64,000 bases of DNA, from contig OX235279.1 of the NCBI GenBank assembly GCA_944472155.2, positions 149,938,199 to 150,002,198 of the forward strand, written 5' to 3'. The notes beneath the pieces are model-generated. The model made no database searches. It was not told the DNA's origin and saw only the letters and a program-made list of their open reading frames with translations. Source of the DNA: Trichobilharzia szidati. Taxonomy: Eukaryota > Platyhelminthes > Trematoda > Strigeidida > Schistosomatidae. Shown here piece after piece: positions 34,331 to 45,284 of the stretch. The position numbers and the translations under genes are program-made. Position 1 is the first letter of the stretch. Every line of letters starts with the position of its first letter.

Positions 34331-34344
34331 AGACGCTCGTCGCA

Positions 34345-34530
34345 CAAGAGGTGGCTCTCGTGACCCAAGTGGTCTAGTGGATAACGCTTCGGAGTTTGAA
34401 ACGATGAGTACCGGGTTTGAGACTCAGTGGAAATACCATCACTCGCTGAGCAATGCAGGCAAATCCAGTGATGGGCCCCAAATAGGACGAACTACTCATC
34501 CTGGATTCCACCGCTAGTCACCATCCACCG
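34345..34530 (+). mobile_element. Sm-alpha-like tRNA-derived repeat
   Basis: The head gtgacccaagtggtctagtg carries an A box (tggtctagtgg, 34370-34380) and a B box variant (ggtttgagact, 34414-34424). A hammerhead region follows (34462-34507), then ccgctagtcaccatcc. Schistosome Sm-alpha repeats are known to combine a pol III promoter with a hammerhead ribozyme; this matches that plan from memory of the family, not from a search. Confidence 0.8.
34462..34507 (+). ncRNA. Hammerhead ribozyme core, decayed
   Basis: Stem I is perfect: aatccag (34462-34468) pairs with ctggatt (34501-34507). Between them are tgatgg, where a functional core has ctgatga; a weakened stem II with ccaaata loop (ggac at 34485-34488); gaa at 34489-34491; and a stem III region ctactcat that no longer pairs, before the cleavage-site C at 34500. 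The loss of C3 and A9 and the unpaired stem III indicate an inactive relic. Confidence 0.75.
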
Positions 34531-35354
34531 AATGACATGCAGGATGATGCTCGGAAATCCTATGACAAACCTGTCTAATTGTGCAGCCAATGTAACTAAC
34601 TTCACAGGCAAGGTGGAATTAGGTGGTTTATCCCTAATTCTTGGAGGTAAAATTGACTTTTGACTCCCTTCAGAGTTCGAAGAGAGACTTTTGTTCAGCT
34701 CTGGCTCCTCGTCATATTCGAAGCCTGTCAGAGTCAGTCTTCTTGTGTTTGTCATTTCGGACGAAGCAACAGAAATCCGATGGTTACAGTTTACTCACCG
34801 TATTTACCACTGTTTCTGCAGCTGTCTGGGTATTATGGTAGGTTCCCTTAGGATGAATCTTGATGCCAGTCTCATGTATGCATTCAGTTATCTCCTCCCT
34901 AAATAAAGGCGTTGTGTTTCCATCGAGAAGTAGGAGGCAAGCCAGCTTCATAGCTGTCTGTTTCATATGTCCGTTTAGTCGTAGGCACGTACGTACACGG
35001 ACCAGAATATGACATTAACCCAGACAAATGTTGCAGAAGGAGTGGTAGTCTTCTACTGACCTTCTTTATCGTGATATCCTTGAGTCGATCGTTGGTTTGA
35101 TAATAGGGACCAGGTTAAACAGTGTCTCTCCTTATGTTTAAAGTTAGTTCTGACGACGAATAAATGATTTTACAAACAGGACTGTAGAAGACAGTTACCA
35201 TTAATGAATCATCGACACATAGTTCCATATGTGCCACCAATATACTTTTCTCATTGACATAGCCTCCCTAATTGAGCATTGAAATCACCTGCTAAACTGA
35301 CTATATCTAGGTGTTCTGCTTTTACCAGCAAACTAACTGATATTAATCTGTGGT

Positions 35355-35735
35355 CAGACTTGAAACAAATAAAATCCCTACAAAATAACTCTTGGAAATT
35401 ATTGTGATGCTCGCTAGTAACTTGCTACAGGACAAAGTTTCCTGGAGTTCTAGTGAGAGGTCGTGACCAGTGAGGTAAACGCAGTCAGGAGTGAGGACAA
35501 ATACTCGACAATGACACTGGCTAGTGGTCGTGCTAAAATCACAACTTGGTAGAAGTTAGAATTCCAAGGAGCCACTGAGTTGGGTCCCAGTGACTGGATG
35601 TCCTACCGGAAAGTCTTAGATTCGTACCCCGTGGGTGAGTGCTGTCGCTGAGTCCCGAAATGGGTAGAAACAGCCTTTCAATACTCCTTGATTTCCAATG
35701 GTTGTCTAAGTGATTTCAGTCAGTGGTCCAACATG
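35355..35735 (+). mobile_element. tRNA-like repeat of the hammerhead-bearing family
   Basis: It shares order and wording with 61020-61440: aaatccctacaaa, gtcgtgaccagt, acaaatactcgacaatgaca, ggtagaagttagaattcc, a tRNA-like block with a degraded B box (gattcgtacccc), and a hammerhead remnant (cgctgagtcccgaaatgggt, then agaaacag). It splits the endonuclease region of the minus-strand LINE. Confidence 0.75.
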
Positions 35736-36130
35736 AAACTAGACAGCATTTGATAGAACCCATCCTCTACTTTGTCCAACCGTCAGTTGATATAGGCGTA
35801 AGAGGATATTATGAAAACTCGCTGATTTATATCATGGTCTTTCCTTCTTCTTTTAACATGGAGCCAGACAGCATATATACAACTATCCTCTGAGGTTGTG
35901 ACAAATGGGTATTTCTTTGCCCTATCACTTAAGTCTATTCCTACACCAGTAAGTCTAAATGAATTAGTCGAAGGGTCTCCTGACACACGTCAGGTGAATT
36001 TTGTAGAAAAACAGTGCTGGTTATGTGGGTTTAAGTGAATAACCACAATGGGTTCCTGTGTTTGTGTGTGTCTCCGAAACAAAACGCAACAACATCTATC
36101 TTAGTTTTAAGTTTAGACTAATCCAACAGA

Positions 36131-37129
36131 CAACTTATAAGCCTGTGTGTAAATTATCATAAATATGAAGAAATACACTAACTAGTAAACACTAAAAAAG
36201 TACTTTTTAAAAAAAGATTTAGGTGGTCACGCGAAGAAAAGTGTGAATATTGTTCATGCGTGAGGAGGAAATTGTTTAGTTTTCACATCAAGAAATCAGG
36301 ATTAACACACATGAACACAAAAACACAGTAACTTCAAAGGCCAACCCAACACATATTGCGGTCATATCACACTGCAACCTGTGACTGTATTTTAGCACGA
36401 GTTATGTTATTGTGCATACGACAAATAAAGTCACTGATTATTTATAACTATTGGTCTGGGAAATTCCTTTTTCTGAACAGTCATATACATATATACAATG
36501 TCTAGATTATTATGGAGTATTGTTCAGGTCACCCTTAATTATGCTTATAGTTTATGGAAAATTTGCGTATGAGAATATGCTAAGTAAAGGAATCGATTAC
36601 TCAACAACCTGACTAGTTAGAAAGATGAACTGTGGATGTATCTAGCCATAGCATTGTCATCTAAGTAGTGGATGACTATTTTTCTCATTTGCATTCTTGA
36701 TGAATTTAGAATTATGTGACTGGAGAATTATGTAGGTCAGTGTCAGCTATCGTTCACAAAAAAGACAACCTGTGATACTGGCTGAGGTTTATCAAATGGA
36801 ATCTGGACTGATGCTGTAGGTGAATGTTTGAAAAGTCTCAATATGAATTGTGTGGCGTTCATTACTAGAGGAATACTGCTGTACACAAATGTCGAATTTA
36901 TAAGACTTAGATAGATTCGGGGAAAGATCTGAGTACAAATCAAAATCAGTCACGGAACATTTATTTCATCAAAATTCTAGACTTTACAGTAGGGAACATA
37001 TGTTTACTCAAGGTCATAAATATCCCTTCATTATAAATGCAAGCGAAAGTGAAGCTTAGACCTCGTCATGTCAAGAGGGACAGAAGATATATTGTTACTT
37101 ATTGTTTTTCTATGTTTTTATTTTTATTT
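36131..37129. other. AT-rich stretch, nothing recognised
   Basis: No repeat or domain recognised; the longest frames are under 70 codons. Confidence 0.4.
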
Positions 37130-37394
37130 ATTTTTCCTTTGGGTTCCAAGTGGAACATGGGGCTTCAAGAACACATTTCCACTTTCTTCTGTCCTCTTCA
37201 GCTGGGTCCACGATTCCCCATAATATCTCATCGCCTCCTCACACGATTCCCTCCATGTTACCCTCGCACTGACGACCCACCTGTCGCTTCCCATTGGGAT
37301 TCCATTCGAGCGATGGCCTGCATTGTGCGCAATGTCATTCGACGGTCTCCTCAGAGTACGCCCAATCCATCTCCATTTTCTTCTACATATTTTT

Positions 37395-38548
37395 TTAAAA
37401 GAATAGACACAGAACAAAGAGTACTCTTTTCGATAAATTCATCATCAGGTTCTACAATTATATATACATTATAATGAATGAATTAGTCTTATGAACGACA
37501 TTAATGTTCAAATAACATCAAATCAATAATATTGATAAATTACAGCTGAACAGCATCAACATCAAATAAACTGAATGTCAGGAGAATTAGGAAAGGTAAT
37601 AGTACAAATTCATGAGTTTATAGTCTCTACTGAGGGCCAGGGCAGTAGTAGGGGCTGGACTTGTTTCTTTTGGACACAGAGCACTGGTTGTTTGAGGCGA
37701 ATCGCAATAGCCTCTGCTGTTTGGAGTATGCGGTGCTTCGACGATTTTGGTAGTCTGTTAGGCACCCGGTATATTATAGAGAAGGATTCTTCTACGCTGG
37801 CTTTGTGACCGGTTTGCACCAGATGGTCTAATATCGAGCTGTTAATGGTTTTAACTACACCTTTACTTAGCCATAGTGGGATATGTTCTCGAGCACGAAA
37901 AATCAAGTTCCTAGAGCAACGGCCAACATAACTCGCTCCACAAGCGCAGTTGAATTGATAAATGCAATTTGAAGTGACCAGTCTAGGTACTTCATCTTTC
38001 AGTCGAAGTAGCACCATCGGTCGTGTAGAGAATAATACGTGTAGTTCGCCAGAATTAAAAGTTCTTTGAACTGATTTTCTTAATTTCTTCGTAATTAACT
38101 CGCTTGGTATATCGCCCATGAATTGTAGTCGTATATAAAGTGGCTTCTTGTTTACAGATAGTGGGCAATCCTTTTCGGCTTTCGTTGTCATATGTTTCTT
38201 TATAAATTTGTCAGGATAACCATTTTCGATTAAAGTATCATATACAATGCGTAATTCATCTTAAATTACTTCTCCAGAGCATATAGCTCTAACTCTGTGG
38301 CTAAGGGTCTTCATTAAATTCCTTTGTAATTTATAGGAACGAAGCTGTGAAAGTGTGTATATTGTCCCGTCCAAGTACTTTTTCTGTGTAAATTTCTTTT
38401 TATGCTACCGTCTGGTTTTCTTGTAAGTAGGACATCCAGGAAGGCAATTCTGTCTTGGGATTCCTCTTCGCATGTGAATTTCATAGCCGAATGTACTTCA
38501 TTGAATTCAGTAATTATTTTACTCCTATCGGAACCATTATCACAATCG
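37395..38548 (-). mobile_element. 5'-truncated Penelope-like element nested in an RTE
   Basis: Minus strand. RT end: ITEFNEVHSAMKFTCEEE, DRIAFLDVLLTRKPDGSIKR and HRKSTWTGQYTHFHSFVP (38520-38330). Stops follow, then an open frame 38191-37610: LSVNKKPLYIRLQFMGD, SELITKKLRKSVQRTF and the endonuclease CIYQFNCACGASYVGRCSRN with FRAREHIPLW and ILDHLVQTGH, ending VQPLLLPWPS. The 3' end (37395-37600) carries a motif ctgatgatgaatttatcgaa followed by the palindrome aagagtactctt. Same subfamily as 50780-52210. Confidence 0.85.
37411..37453 (-). ncRNA. Hammerhead-like fold in the PLE terminal region
   Basis: On the minus strand, agaac (37453-37449) pairs with gttct (37415-37411) as stem I. Right after it comes ctgatga (37448-37442), the full hammerhead core sequence; then ten bases, gaa (37431-37429), a 12-base palindrome (37428-37417) in the stem III place, and T at the cleavage position. 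The ten bases do not form a normal stem II (first pair would be U-C), but gatgaatttatc can form a hairpin that uses core bases. PLEs elsewhere are known to carry hammerheads. Relic or variant; activity doubtful. Confidence 0.5.
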
Positions 38549-38815
38549 GCTTTTGGTTGCTTTGTTCCCAGCCAGAGTTTCTTGTTGCTAATTCTTTCTG
38601 GCCGGTCATCTGATCTTCAGCATGGAACCATGGAAAAAAGCTGTTGATAAAAGTCTGTAACTTTTTGGAAATGCTTTACGTGACACGCCAAGTTTCTGAA
38701 CTATAATAAAAGAACTGACTTCACATTTGTGTTGAAAATCCAAATCTTATTCTTTGTGATGCTGAATGCAGAAGATTTCCGAACTGATTTCAGGTTGTTT
38801 TAGGCAAAATCTTTT

Positions 38816-40535
38816 TCCTCAGTCTAGATTAAAGTTTATGCTAATCATTTTTTTTATTGATACATTTATAAACAATCAGAAGATAACTATTTTTAGACTC
38901 GACTCACCTTTTTTCCTGGAAGAATAAATTTTCTCTTCTCGGTCTACCTTCCACATCTTCACAGGATACTTACAGTATTCAAGTGATGAGTTATAGATTG
39001 CTGTGTATTGAATTACTATGTATGGTACGGCATTCTTCTCCCTGTTTAATAACGAAGTATTTGCACGATATCCTGTGTTCACTTCAACCTAATTACGTTT
39101 TATCAAAATACAGTGATCAGTTGGTCTTTTGACTATACTATGCACCTTACTGAGAAACTACATTACACATATAGGAAGAGACAGCTACTCTAAACCATTC
39201 CTCGGATTATAAGCAGTCAACAGTTATTCGAAGTAATTAGGATAAATACTGTTCTAGTCAGTACTGTTATTCTACTTCTTATCATAATTATTCATTATAT
39301 TTTACCCTCCTTTACTTTTTGGCCAGCATTCAAATTATTCGCTTTTACTCCACTTACTTTTCATTCATGCTTTCTATATAGGTAAATAACTTGCTCTTTT
39401 TCATTCGTCTGAAACTTCATCAATCTCCCCTCTTTTGAAGACTTTCACAGATGCTGTTACTTTGCATACTACTTACAAACAATTGTCAGTAGAATAAGCC
39501 ACACATCTCTCTATTCCAGATTCTCTCTAGCAGCTTCACTGACCTTGTTGGTGCTGTCTGCTCCACTTGTGTCTTTGACCTGAATTCTTTACCCGACTGT
39601 ATCCATCTGTGAAGTTGGCGGACGTTAACGCGCCTCTGTCCCGGTATCCAGCCTCTTTATGACAATCTATGGTCTTTCCTACTACCGAAGGGTTTCAGAC
39701 TGATTAGCTTGGTAAGCTTCTTCCTCTGCATTTTACGCGACCTCTGACTTCAAACGTCATCCACACCTGCCTTTGTGTCTTCTTAACTTTCTCAGTACCA
39801 ACTTCCTTTATGCTCTATATTTTTTGCATTGCTGGTTTTCCTTCAATTTTTCATCTTTTCATTTTTCACCGTTGTTGATGCAACCAGGTATTTCGTAGCA
39901 ATGGCTTTCTACCATATATCAACCGAAAGCAGGATTTCTTTGTTGCTCCCTGGACGAATGCATGACTTGCTAGCGAAATCAATGGAAGTTATACCTTCCA
40001 GTCACGTCGTTCCCACATGGTATGGTTATTTCCTTCTTTCACACTGTTAGTAAAGGGATGATATGATACTACCCTAATCCCCATAACTCATTCGCCATTC
40101 GATTACAGCACCGTTGATCTATATATTTCGGTCTTTTCAAAAACACTCATCTAGACATGAATATAAGAACAACGAAGTTCAGCGAAGAGTCCCTTTCCAC
40201 CGAATTCATTCAATTAACTGTACAATAGCACTTATGTATAATTATTTTGTGTGTGTGTACATTAGGATTGTCAAACGAAAATAAAAATTAGTTACGGCTG
40301 TTGTTCACGTCATCAAAATGTTCCTAAAATGTGATGAATAATCAAAATTGTTACTAGGGGGGTTAATATTGGTAAGTATTGACAAGGGTTGCATAATATG
40401 AAATAGGATGTTAGTGGAAACACGTGTCCAAAAATGAATTATGTAATAAGCAGAAAGAAGAAGGCGTTACTAAGATGTCATACAAAAATTTTAAAAACAA
40501 CATTATTAACAAAGTAGTAGAACTTGGAATTATAC
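38816..40535. other. AT-rich stretch, nothing recognised
   Basis: Several short open frames (up to 82 codons) without domains. Pyrimidine-rich parts near 39300-39840 may be an old LINE 3' region, but I cannot support that. A GT run lies near 40243. Confidence 0.4.
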
Positions 40536-41830
40536 TCAAGGTAGAAGGAGGGGCTGGAGAAGTTTCTTTTGTGTACATAAATCAGAGTTTTCTATCCGGA
40601 TCGCTAAGGTTTTGACAACGTGAAGTATGCGGAAGCTTACCATTTTCGGCAGGCTTCTTTTGACTTTGTAGATGACTGAATGAATTCTCCTTGCATACTG
40701 AGTGACCAGTGTTGAATACATGTTCAATTATAGCACTCTTTATTGATCCATTGTTAGTTTTTCGTAGCCAAGCAGGATAATGTTTTTTGACTCTTTTAGA
40801 TAAAAATAGGCATCGAACAACCTATAAATCTCGCTCCACATGAGCAAGGAAATTGGTAAATACACATAGAAGTGGTCAAATGAGATAGTTTATCTTTGGA
40901 GTTGTTGAAGAACAATGGGCGACTTGAGAATTCCAGTGGTAATGTAGCAGTAGAGAATGTTCTTTTCAGGGCATTACATATTCTTCTCTTTGGGATGTCG
41001 GGTGTAAGGTCGCCTCTGGACTCCACATTCATGTATGTCATCTTCTTCGGCACAGAGATGGGTTGTTCTTTGTTGATTTTCAGCTTTATGTGTTTATCTA
41101 TAAAGCGTGGTGGATAGTAATTCTCAAGTAGTTTCTTCCTCAAAGGAGTGATTTCTTCTTCTACTGATTCGGGGCTGCATATTCTCCGGATTCTAGTCTC
41201 AAGAGACATCATCAGGTTCCGCTTGAGATAGATGGGCACCCAACTTTAAAAATTTCTCAGCTGGCCGTTCCACGTAGGCTTTCGATATATTGATCTCTTT
41301 AGAGTCCCATCGGTCTCCCTTATTAGTTGTACATCCAGAAATGAGATTGTCTCTCCGGTTTTTGCTTCATTTGTAAATGTGATGGCTGGGTGACAGCTAT
41401 TAAAAACCGGAAGGTCACATTTGTCATCACAGATGATTAAAATGTCATCGACGTACCTTTTCTACAGAAAGAATTTGTCGATTGTTGGTTTCAGTGAACC
41501 ATTTTCCAAACTTGCTATTAAAATATCTGCAAGTTACGGGCCTAAGGATGTTTCACCATACTGCTGTCTATTACACGTGTCCCAGAACTGGGACATCTAC
41601 AAAGAAGCCTGCCGAAAATTCATTGTTTAAGTCGATTCATTATCCAAAAGGCTCGCAATCACTCATCTACACCATTTCGGTACGCTGCCATGTTACATTC
41701 AAAAGTTCGTTTGTGAACGATCCCTTGCCAGTTAAACAATTACCTTCGTACCAAGATTTTGATCCAGAAATAAATTTCATACCTTTGGCAATCGACTCAT
41801 CGTTTTGAGTTGCCTTTGGCCAAAGCAGGA
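40536..41830 (-). pseudogene. Penelope-like element: RT with YVDD plus GIY-YIG endonuclease, broken
   Basis: Minus strand. From about 41800 early RT sequence is present with stops. The catalytic box KRYVDDILIICDD is intact at about 41458-41420 (YVDD at 41455-41444). Then FLDVQLIRETDGTLKRSIYR and KPTWNGQL lead into 41239-40796: RIRRICSPESVEEEI, PPRFIDKHIKLKINKE and the endonuclease CIYQFPCSCGARFIGCS, where YIG has become FIG. A frame change precedes the C-terminus (RIHSVIYKVKRSLPKM, LLQPLLLP). It is close to the 6885-8403 element in wording. Confidence 0.85.
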
Positions 41831-42099
41831 CAAATACTTTAGGAGTTGTAGAATAAGAACCTGCTTCAGTATATGTTGTAGTTTCCGCAAACTTTATCCC
41901 CCTGATGTTCTAGAGGATATAATATTATTTTGGCCAGTATTTCATTTGTAAGTTGTGGGCTGTATATTCATCTTTAATCTACAGTTTCAGGTTGGTGACA
42001 TTTTGTTAGTTCACTGTTAACCATCAGGAAGAAAATTATTTTTACTATCAAGCTTTGTAGTCATTGGTTTGGTAAATACTACTCAGGGTAGAGTTTACC

Positions 42100-42270
42100 A
42101 CTAACCGAAATAAAAGTTAGAGAACCATTAAAAAACAGGGAGTACGGTTGAACTATCTATGCATAGTTTGGGGTTCTGCAGCAGCGTGTATCAATGACCA
42201 CACTATGGGTCGAACCCACAACCTCCAGGTTACATGACTACACCGTTCACCAATCGGCCATTAGGTTAGG
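42100..42270 (-). mobile_element. tRNA-like repeat, reversed
   Basis: The minus strand reads gggtcctaacctaatggccg, attggtgaacggtgtagtca and a B box gtgggttcgacccatagt, followed by remnants of the downstream hammerhead part. Same broad family as 61020-61440. Confidence 0.65.
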
Positions 42271-42299
42271 ACCCAAATACACAGATGATTTACCTTTCT

Positions 42300-42920
42300 A
42301 CCATTATTCTTTACTTATCTAGGCAGCATCGTTTAAACTGCAGGCACGCTCTACGGATGAGGATGTCAAAACCAGAATCGGAAAGTCTAGAAAGATCTTC
42401 ATTACTCTGAGATCAGTTTGGAAATCTTCTGCATTCAGGATCAAGAACAAAATTCGAATTTTAAGCACCAAGGTTAAGTCAGTCAGATCTTCTTTATTGG
42501 TGAGAAATTAAGCGATTCATGAAATTCATTTCCAACAAGCTATTGCGAACTTTTATCAACTCTATACTGGAGCTCAAATGGCTGGCCAGAAAGAATTAGT
42601 AACAAGCAACTCTGGCAATGAATCAACTAAGAGCCGACTGTTCAACAAATATGTGGGAGAAATTGGAGATGGATCGGGCGTGCTCTGAAGTGTCTATCGA
42701 ATGACATTGCGCACAATGCAGGCCATTGCTCAAATGGAATCCCAATAGGGAACGGCAAGTGGATCGTCCGAGGGTGGCATCGAGGAGATTATGTGAAGAG
42801 GAGGTTACAGCCTCAGGGGCAATCATGAACCCAGCTGAAAAGGACAGCAGAAAATAGAAGAAATTGGAGATATGTTATTGAAGCCCATACATAGTTCCTC
42901 TTGGAACGCAAAGGAATAAT
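42300..42920 (+). pseudogene. RTE-type LINE 3' fragment
   Basis: It begins at FTYLGSIV (acttatctaggcagcatcgt), with DEDVKTRIGKSRKIFITLRS, RIKNKIRILSTKVKSVRSS, then ICGRNWRWIGRALKCLSNDI-like sequence and the tail cccatacatagttcctcttg. Frameshifts throughout. Confidence 0.8.
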
Positions 42921-43169
42921 GGTATATATTCATTTTTCGTGATGAAATTCGGCTGGTCATATGTATGCTGCCGCTGAAGCATTATGTTCCATTCAAATCA
43001 TATGGGACGAATACTAATATTAAACACAGCATACCTGCACAGTACATTTATTCAACTAGGCATTATGGAAATAATAATATTTCACCTTTTGCTCTCTCTT
43101 ACTTATTATCGAAGATTTTGACCCCACTTAAAGTAACACTTTGACCTCTCACATTCTATTATTATTAGT

Positions 43170-43330
43170 AGTACAAGCATTAGTATTTATTCCCTGAGCT
43201 CTGAGTGGAACATAGAGCTTCAGCAGAATGTCTTCATTTTATTCACTCCTCTGACATCACTTTTAGCTGGCTTCACGGCTGACACAGTCTGCCATTTTAT
43301 CTTCACATGATCTAATCAAATGCACCCTTG
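43170..43330 (-). mobile_element. RTE 3' terminal fragment, reversed
   Basis: On the plus strand, ttattattag and then ggaacatagagcttcagcag, gctggcttcacggctgac and cttcacatga match the reverse of RTE 3' ends such as 54538-54700. Confidence 0.7.
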
Positions 43331-43914
43331 GAAGTGCAAGTTAACTTACGTAAATACGTATGACAAGTACGTGTGTGTTCACATTCTTCGAAATGTCTTT
43401 CGCGAATACGCTATATGTGTCAAATAAATTATATCTTCTTATTGTTATGTCAAAGTTTCTGAGTGTATGACGGCATACCAAGACAAAACTGACTAGCAGC
43501 TGATTATCACAGCTCACTTGACAGCTGCTCAAAGACCTCTGGTTCTAGTCCTGTAGCGGCCTAGATTTTCCTTTCACACTTGCTCAGATGACCACTGAAT
43601 AAGCCCACAGTGTATAAAAACCATAGATTCTGGAATTGGGTCTCACTCTTTAAGGTGCAGTTACACCTATCTGACAAGTCCTTGCGTCACTGGTTCTAAA
43701 GCTAGCTACCATCGACAAAATAACATCAATGAGAATTTAACTTTATAACGAACTGGCATCAGGACTGTTGAAAGTCAAGAAAGAGTGGATAACTGTTTTG
43801 TGTTGGCATGAAATACTTCACTGGTGCATACGTGAATTTTTCTGTGTGATCAAACTCCAAATCACCAGGTTTCACAACAAGAGTGTAACCGCTTTCTCAC
43901 TGCTAGATCATGGG

Positions 43915-44075
43915 CTTACTTCAGTTAGAGAATCTTTAACAACCGGAGAGTAGTGGACAGCCATTTCCACCCGCTGAACCCAGGACTTTCAGGTTAAAAG
44001 GTGAGTTTGCCTACCATTCAGCCACCGTGATGAAGTCCAATAGCTGGTTGGTAACCCCTGGTCTCCCATGGTTGG
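43915..44075 (-). mobile_element. tRNA-like repeat of the hammerhead-bearing family, reversed
   Basis: Similar to 61610-61795: gagaatctttaacaaccgga, gagtagtggacagccatttc and a reversed B-box region cgctgaacccaggac. Decayed. Confidence 0.6.
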
Positions 44076-44283
44076 GCAACCGTTGTCACTTCGCGACGGA
44101 ACACCTGAAAGATATGTGTGTAAAAATTCATATACGCATATATATGGGCAAATTATCCATATTTAAAATTATCATACAGTTTTAAATTATTCACTAAATG
44201 TTCGTAGGTTTTTCAGATTTATCATATTGTTCCCTAACTACTCTCACATCCTTGCAAGCCTTTTAACTAAAAGGCAAATTCCG

Positions 44284-44460
44284 TGAACCCCTTTTCATTC
44301 CCAGAAGAACATAGGGCTTCAAGCTTGAGCTTTGAAACTTCACTATCGGGGTTGTTTACCGGGCATACTATCAGCTAAGTGCGGTTTAGAGGCGCGTCGG
44401 CTCTGAATCGATCCCGGACCACAAGTATGGCCGACGAGCATTCTTCGATTGACCCATCAA
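44284..44460 (-). mobile_element. tRNA-derived SINE, RTE-tailed family, reversed and decayed
   Basis: Plus strand: cattcccagaagaacatagg, gcttcaagcttgagctttga, aacttcactatcggggttgt, gatcccggaccacaag and ggccgacgagcattct are the reverse of the family tail, body and head. Confidence 0.75.
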
Positions 44461-45284
44461 CGGAATTTCCCAACTTATCAGTAATATTTTCATATTTCAA
44501 ATGTTCATCTTTGAAAGGTCATCAAATATTAGGGAAAATGTCAAGTCATATTGTTGTAATACTTATTATTATTACTGTCCATATTATTGGTGTTTTTCAT
44601 ATGAAATAATAATAAAGTCTATTTATGAGATCAACCTACTTCTTAATGTCTTTGTTCATTTTGTGAGACAAAACAAATAGTTAGTTATTGATTTTTTTTA
44701 AAATTATTGATTTGGTGCTCTTGTGATTAGAGGAGAAAGTGGCTAATTTTTCGTCTTATTCTTATTGTTAACGACAAAATAGATTGTGTTGATTTATTCT
44801 TTTACTATGTCCTTAATACTATTCAATAAGAATGTTAATACAGGATAATATGGGTTGATAAAAAAAACCAGTACAATTCCAAGCACTTATACTTAAAGAT
44901 ACATTTAAGTGATAGTCTGTCATAGGATGATCGATATCTAGTCCATCAATAGACTTTACCTTTTTGTATATAATGCCAATTATTGCGGCCATTGACATTA
45001 TTATCATGCACCAACTGACATATTCTTGTAGTAATATTTCTTGAGTGACCATAACATTTCCTGACATCTCACGATATGTTCTCCATCATGTAGCGGCAGG
45101 AAATATCATCAAGTGGCTAAATGACGGCAAGAGACCAGTGATATCGATGATCACCGTGGGCATAACGCTGTCTGTGGTTTATTATCAAGCGATAATTCGA
45201 AATCAACTCTGCTGACTTCGTAAAACCTTTCGATAGCTTGAAGCTATTTGCAATCTAGCTCAGTTATAAGCAGTGCCACAAAGC
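44461..45284. other. Stretch without a recognised feature
   Basis: A minus-strand frame at 45067-44819 (82 codons) contains a hydrophobic run WCMIIMSMAAIIGIIY that could be a membrane helix. I see no splice sites or homologous family to support it as an exon. Confidence 0.35.

Larger units (their letters stand above)
32080..36130 (-). mobile_element. Near full-length LINE on the minus strand, broken by two nested insertions
   Basis: Read from 36130 down. Endonuclease start: SGDPSTNSFRLTGVGIDLSD and DSCIYAVWL (35990-35850). After a tRNA-like repeat (35355-35735) the endonuclease resumes with AGDFNAQLGRL (35294-35262), the metal-binding asparagine motif, and KHKERHCLTW. The linker YHNTQTAAETVVNTVSKL lies at 34840-34780. 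A foreign block, about 33640-34690, follows. The RT then reads KRDKAEGPCGMTPEVFKDSG and VNVWESE (33370-33220), decaying towards a 3' UTR at 32160-32400. Many stops; inactive. Same family as 1-1640. Confidence 0.82.
37130..38815 (-). mobile_element. RTE-type LINE fragment split by a PLE
   Basis: The minus strand holds two pieces. 38815-38549 reads FNTNVKSVLLL- and FINSFF- with RMTGQKELATRNSGWEQ-like remnants of the RTE C-terminus. 37394-37130 reads ICRRKWRWIGRTLRRPSNDI, then VTWRESCEEAMRYYGE and VPLGTQRK, ending in the usual tail. Comparison with 18430-18560 shows the pieces are adjacent in an intact RTE. Confidence 0.85.

Noticed and set aside
44819..45067. Minus-strand 82-codon frame as a membrane protein exon
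   Set aside because: One hydrophobic run only, no flanking splice sites that I could support, and no family resemblance.
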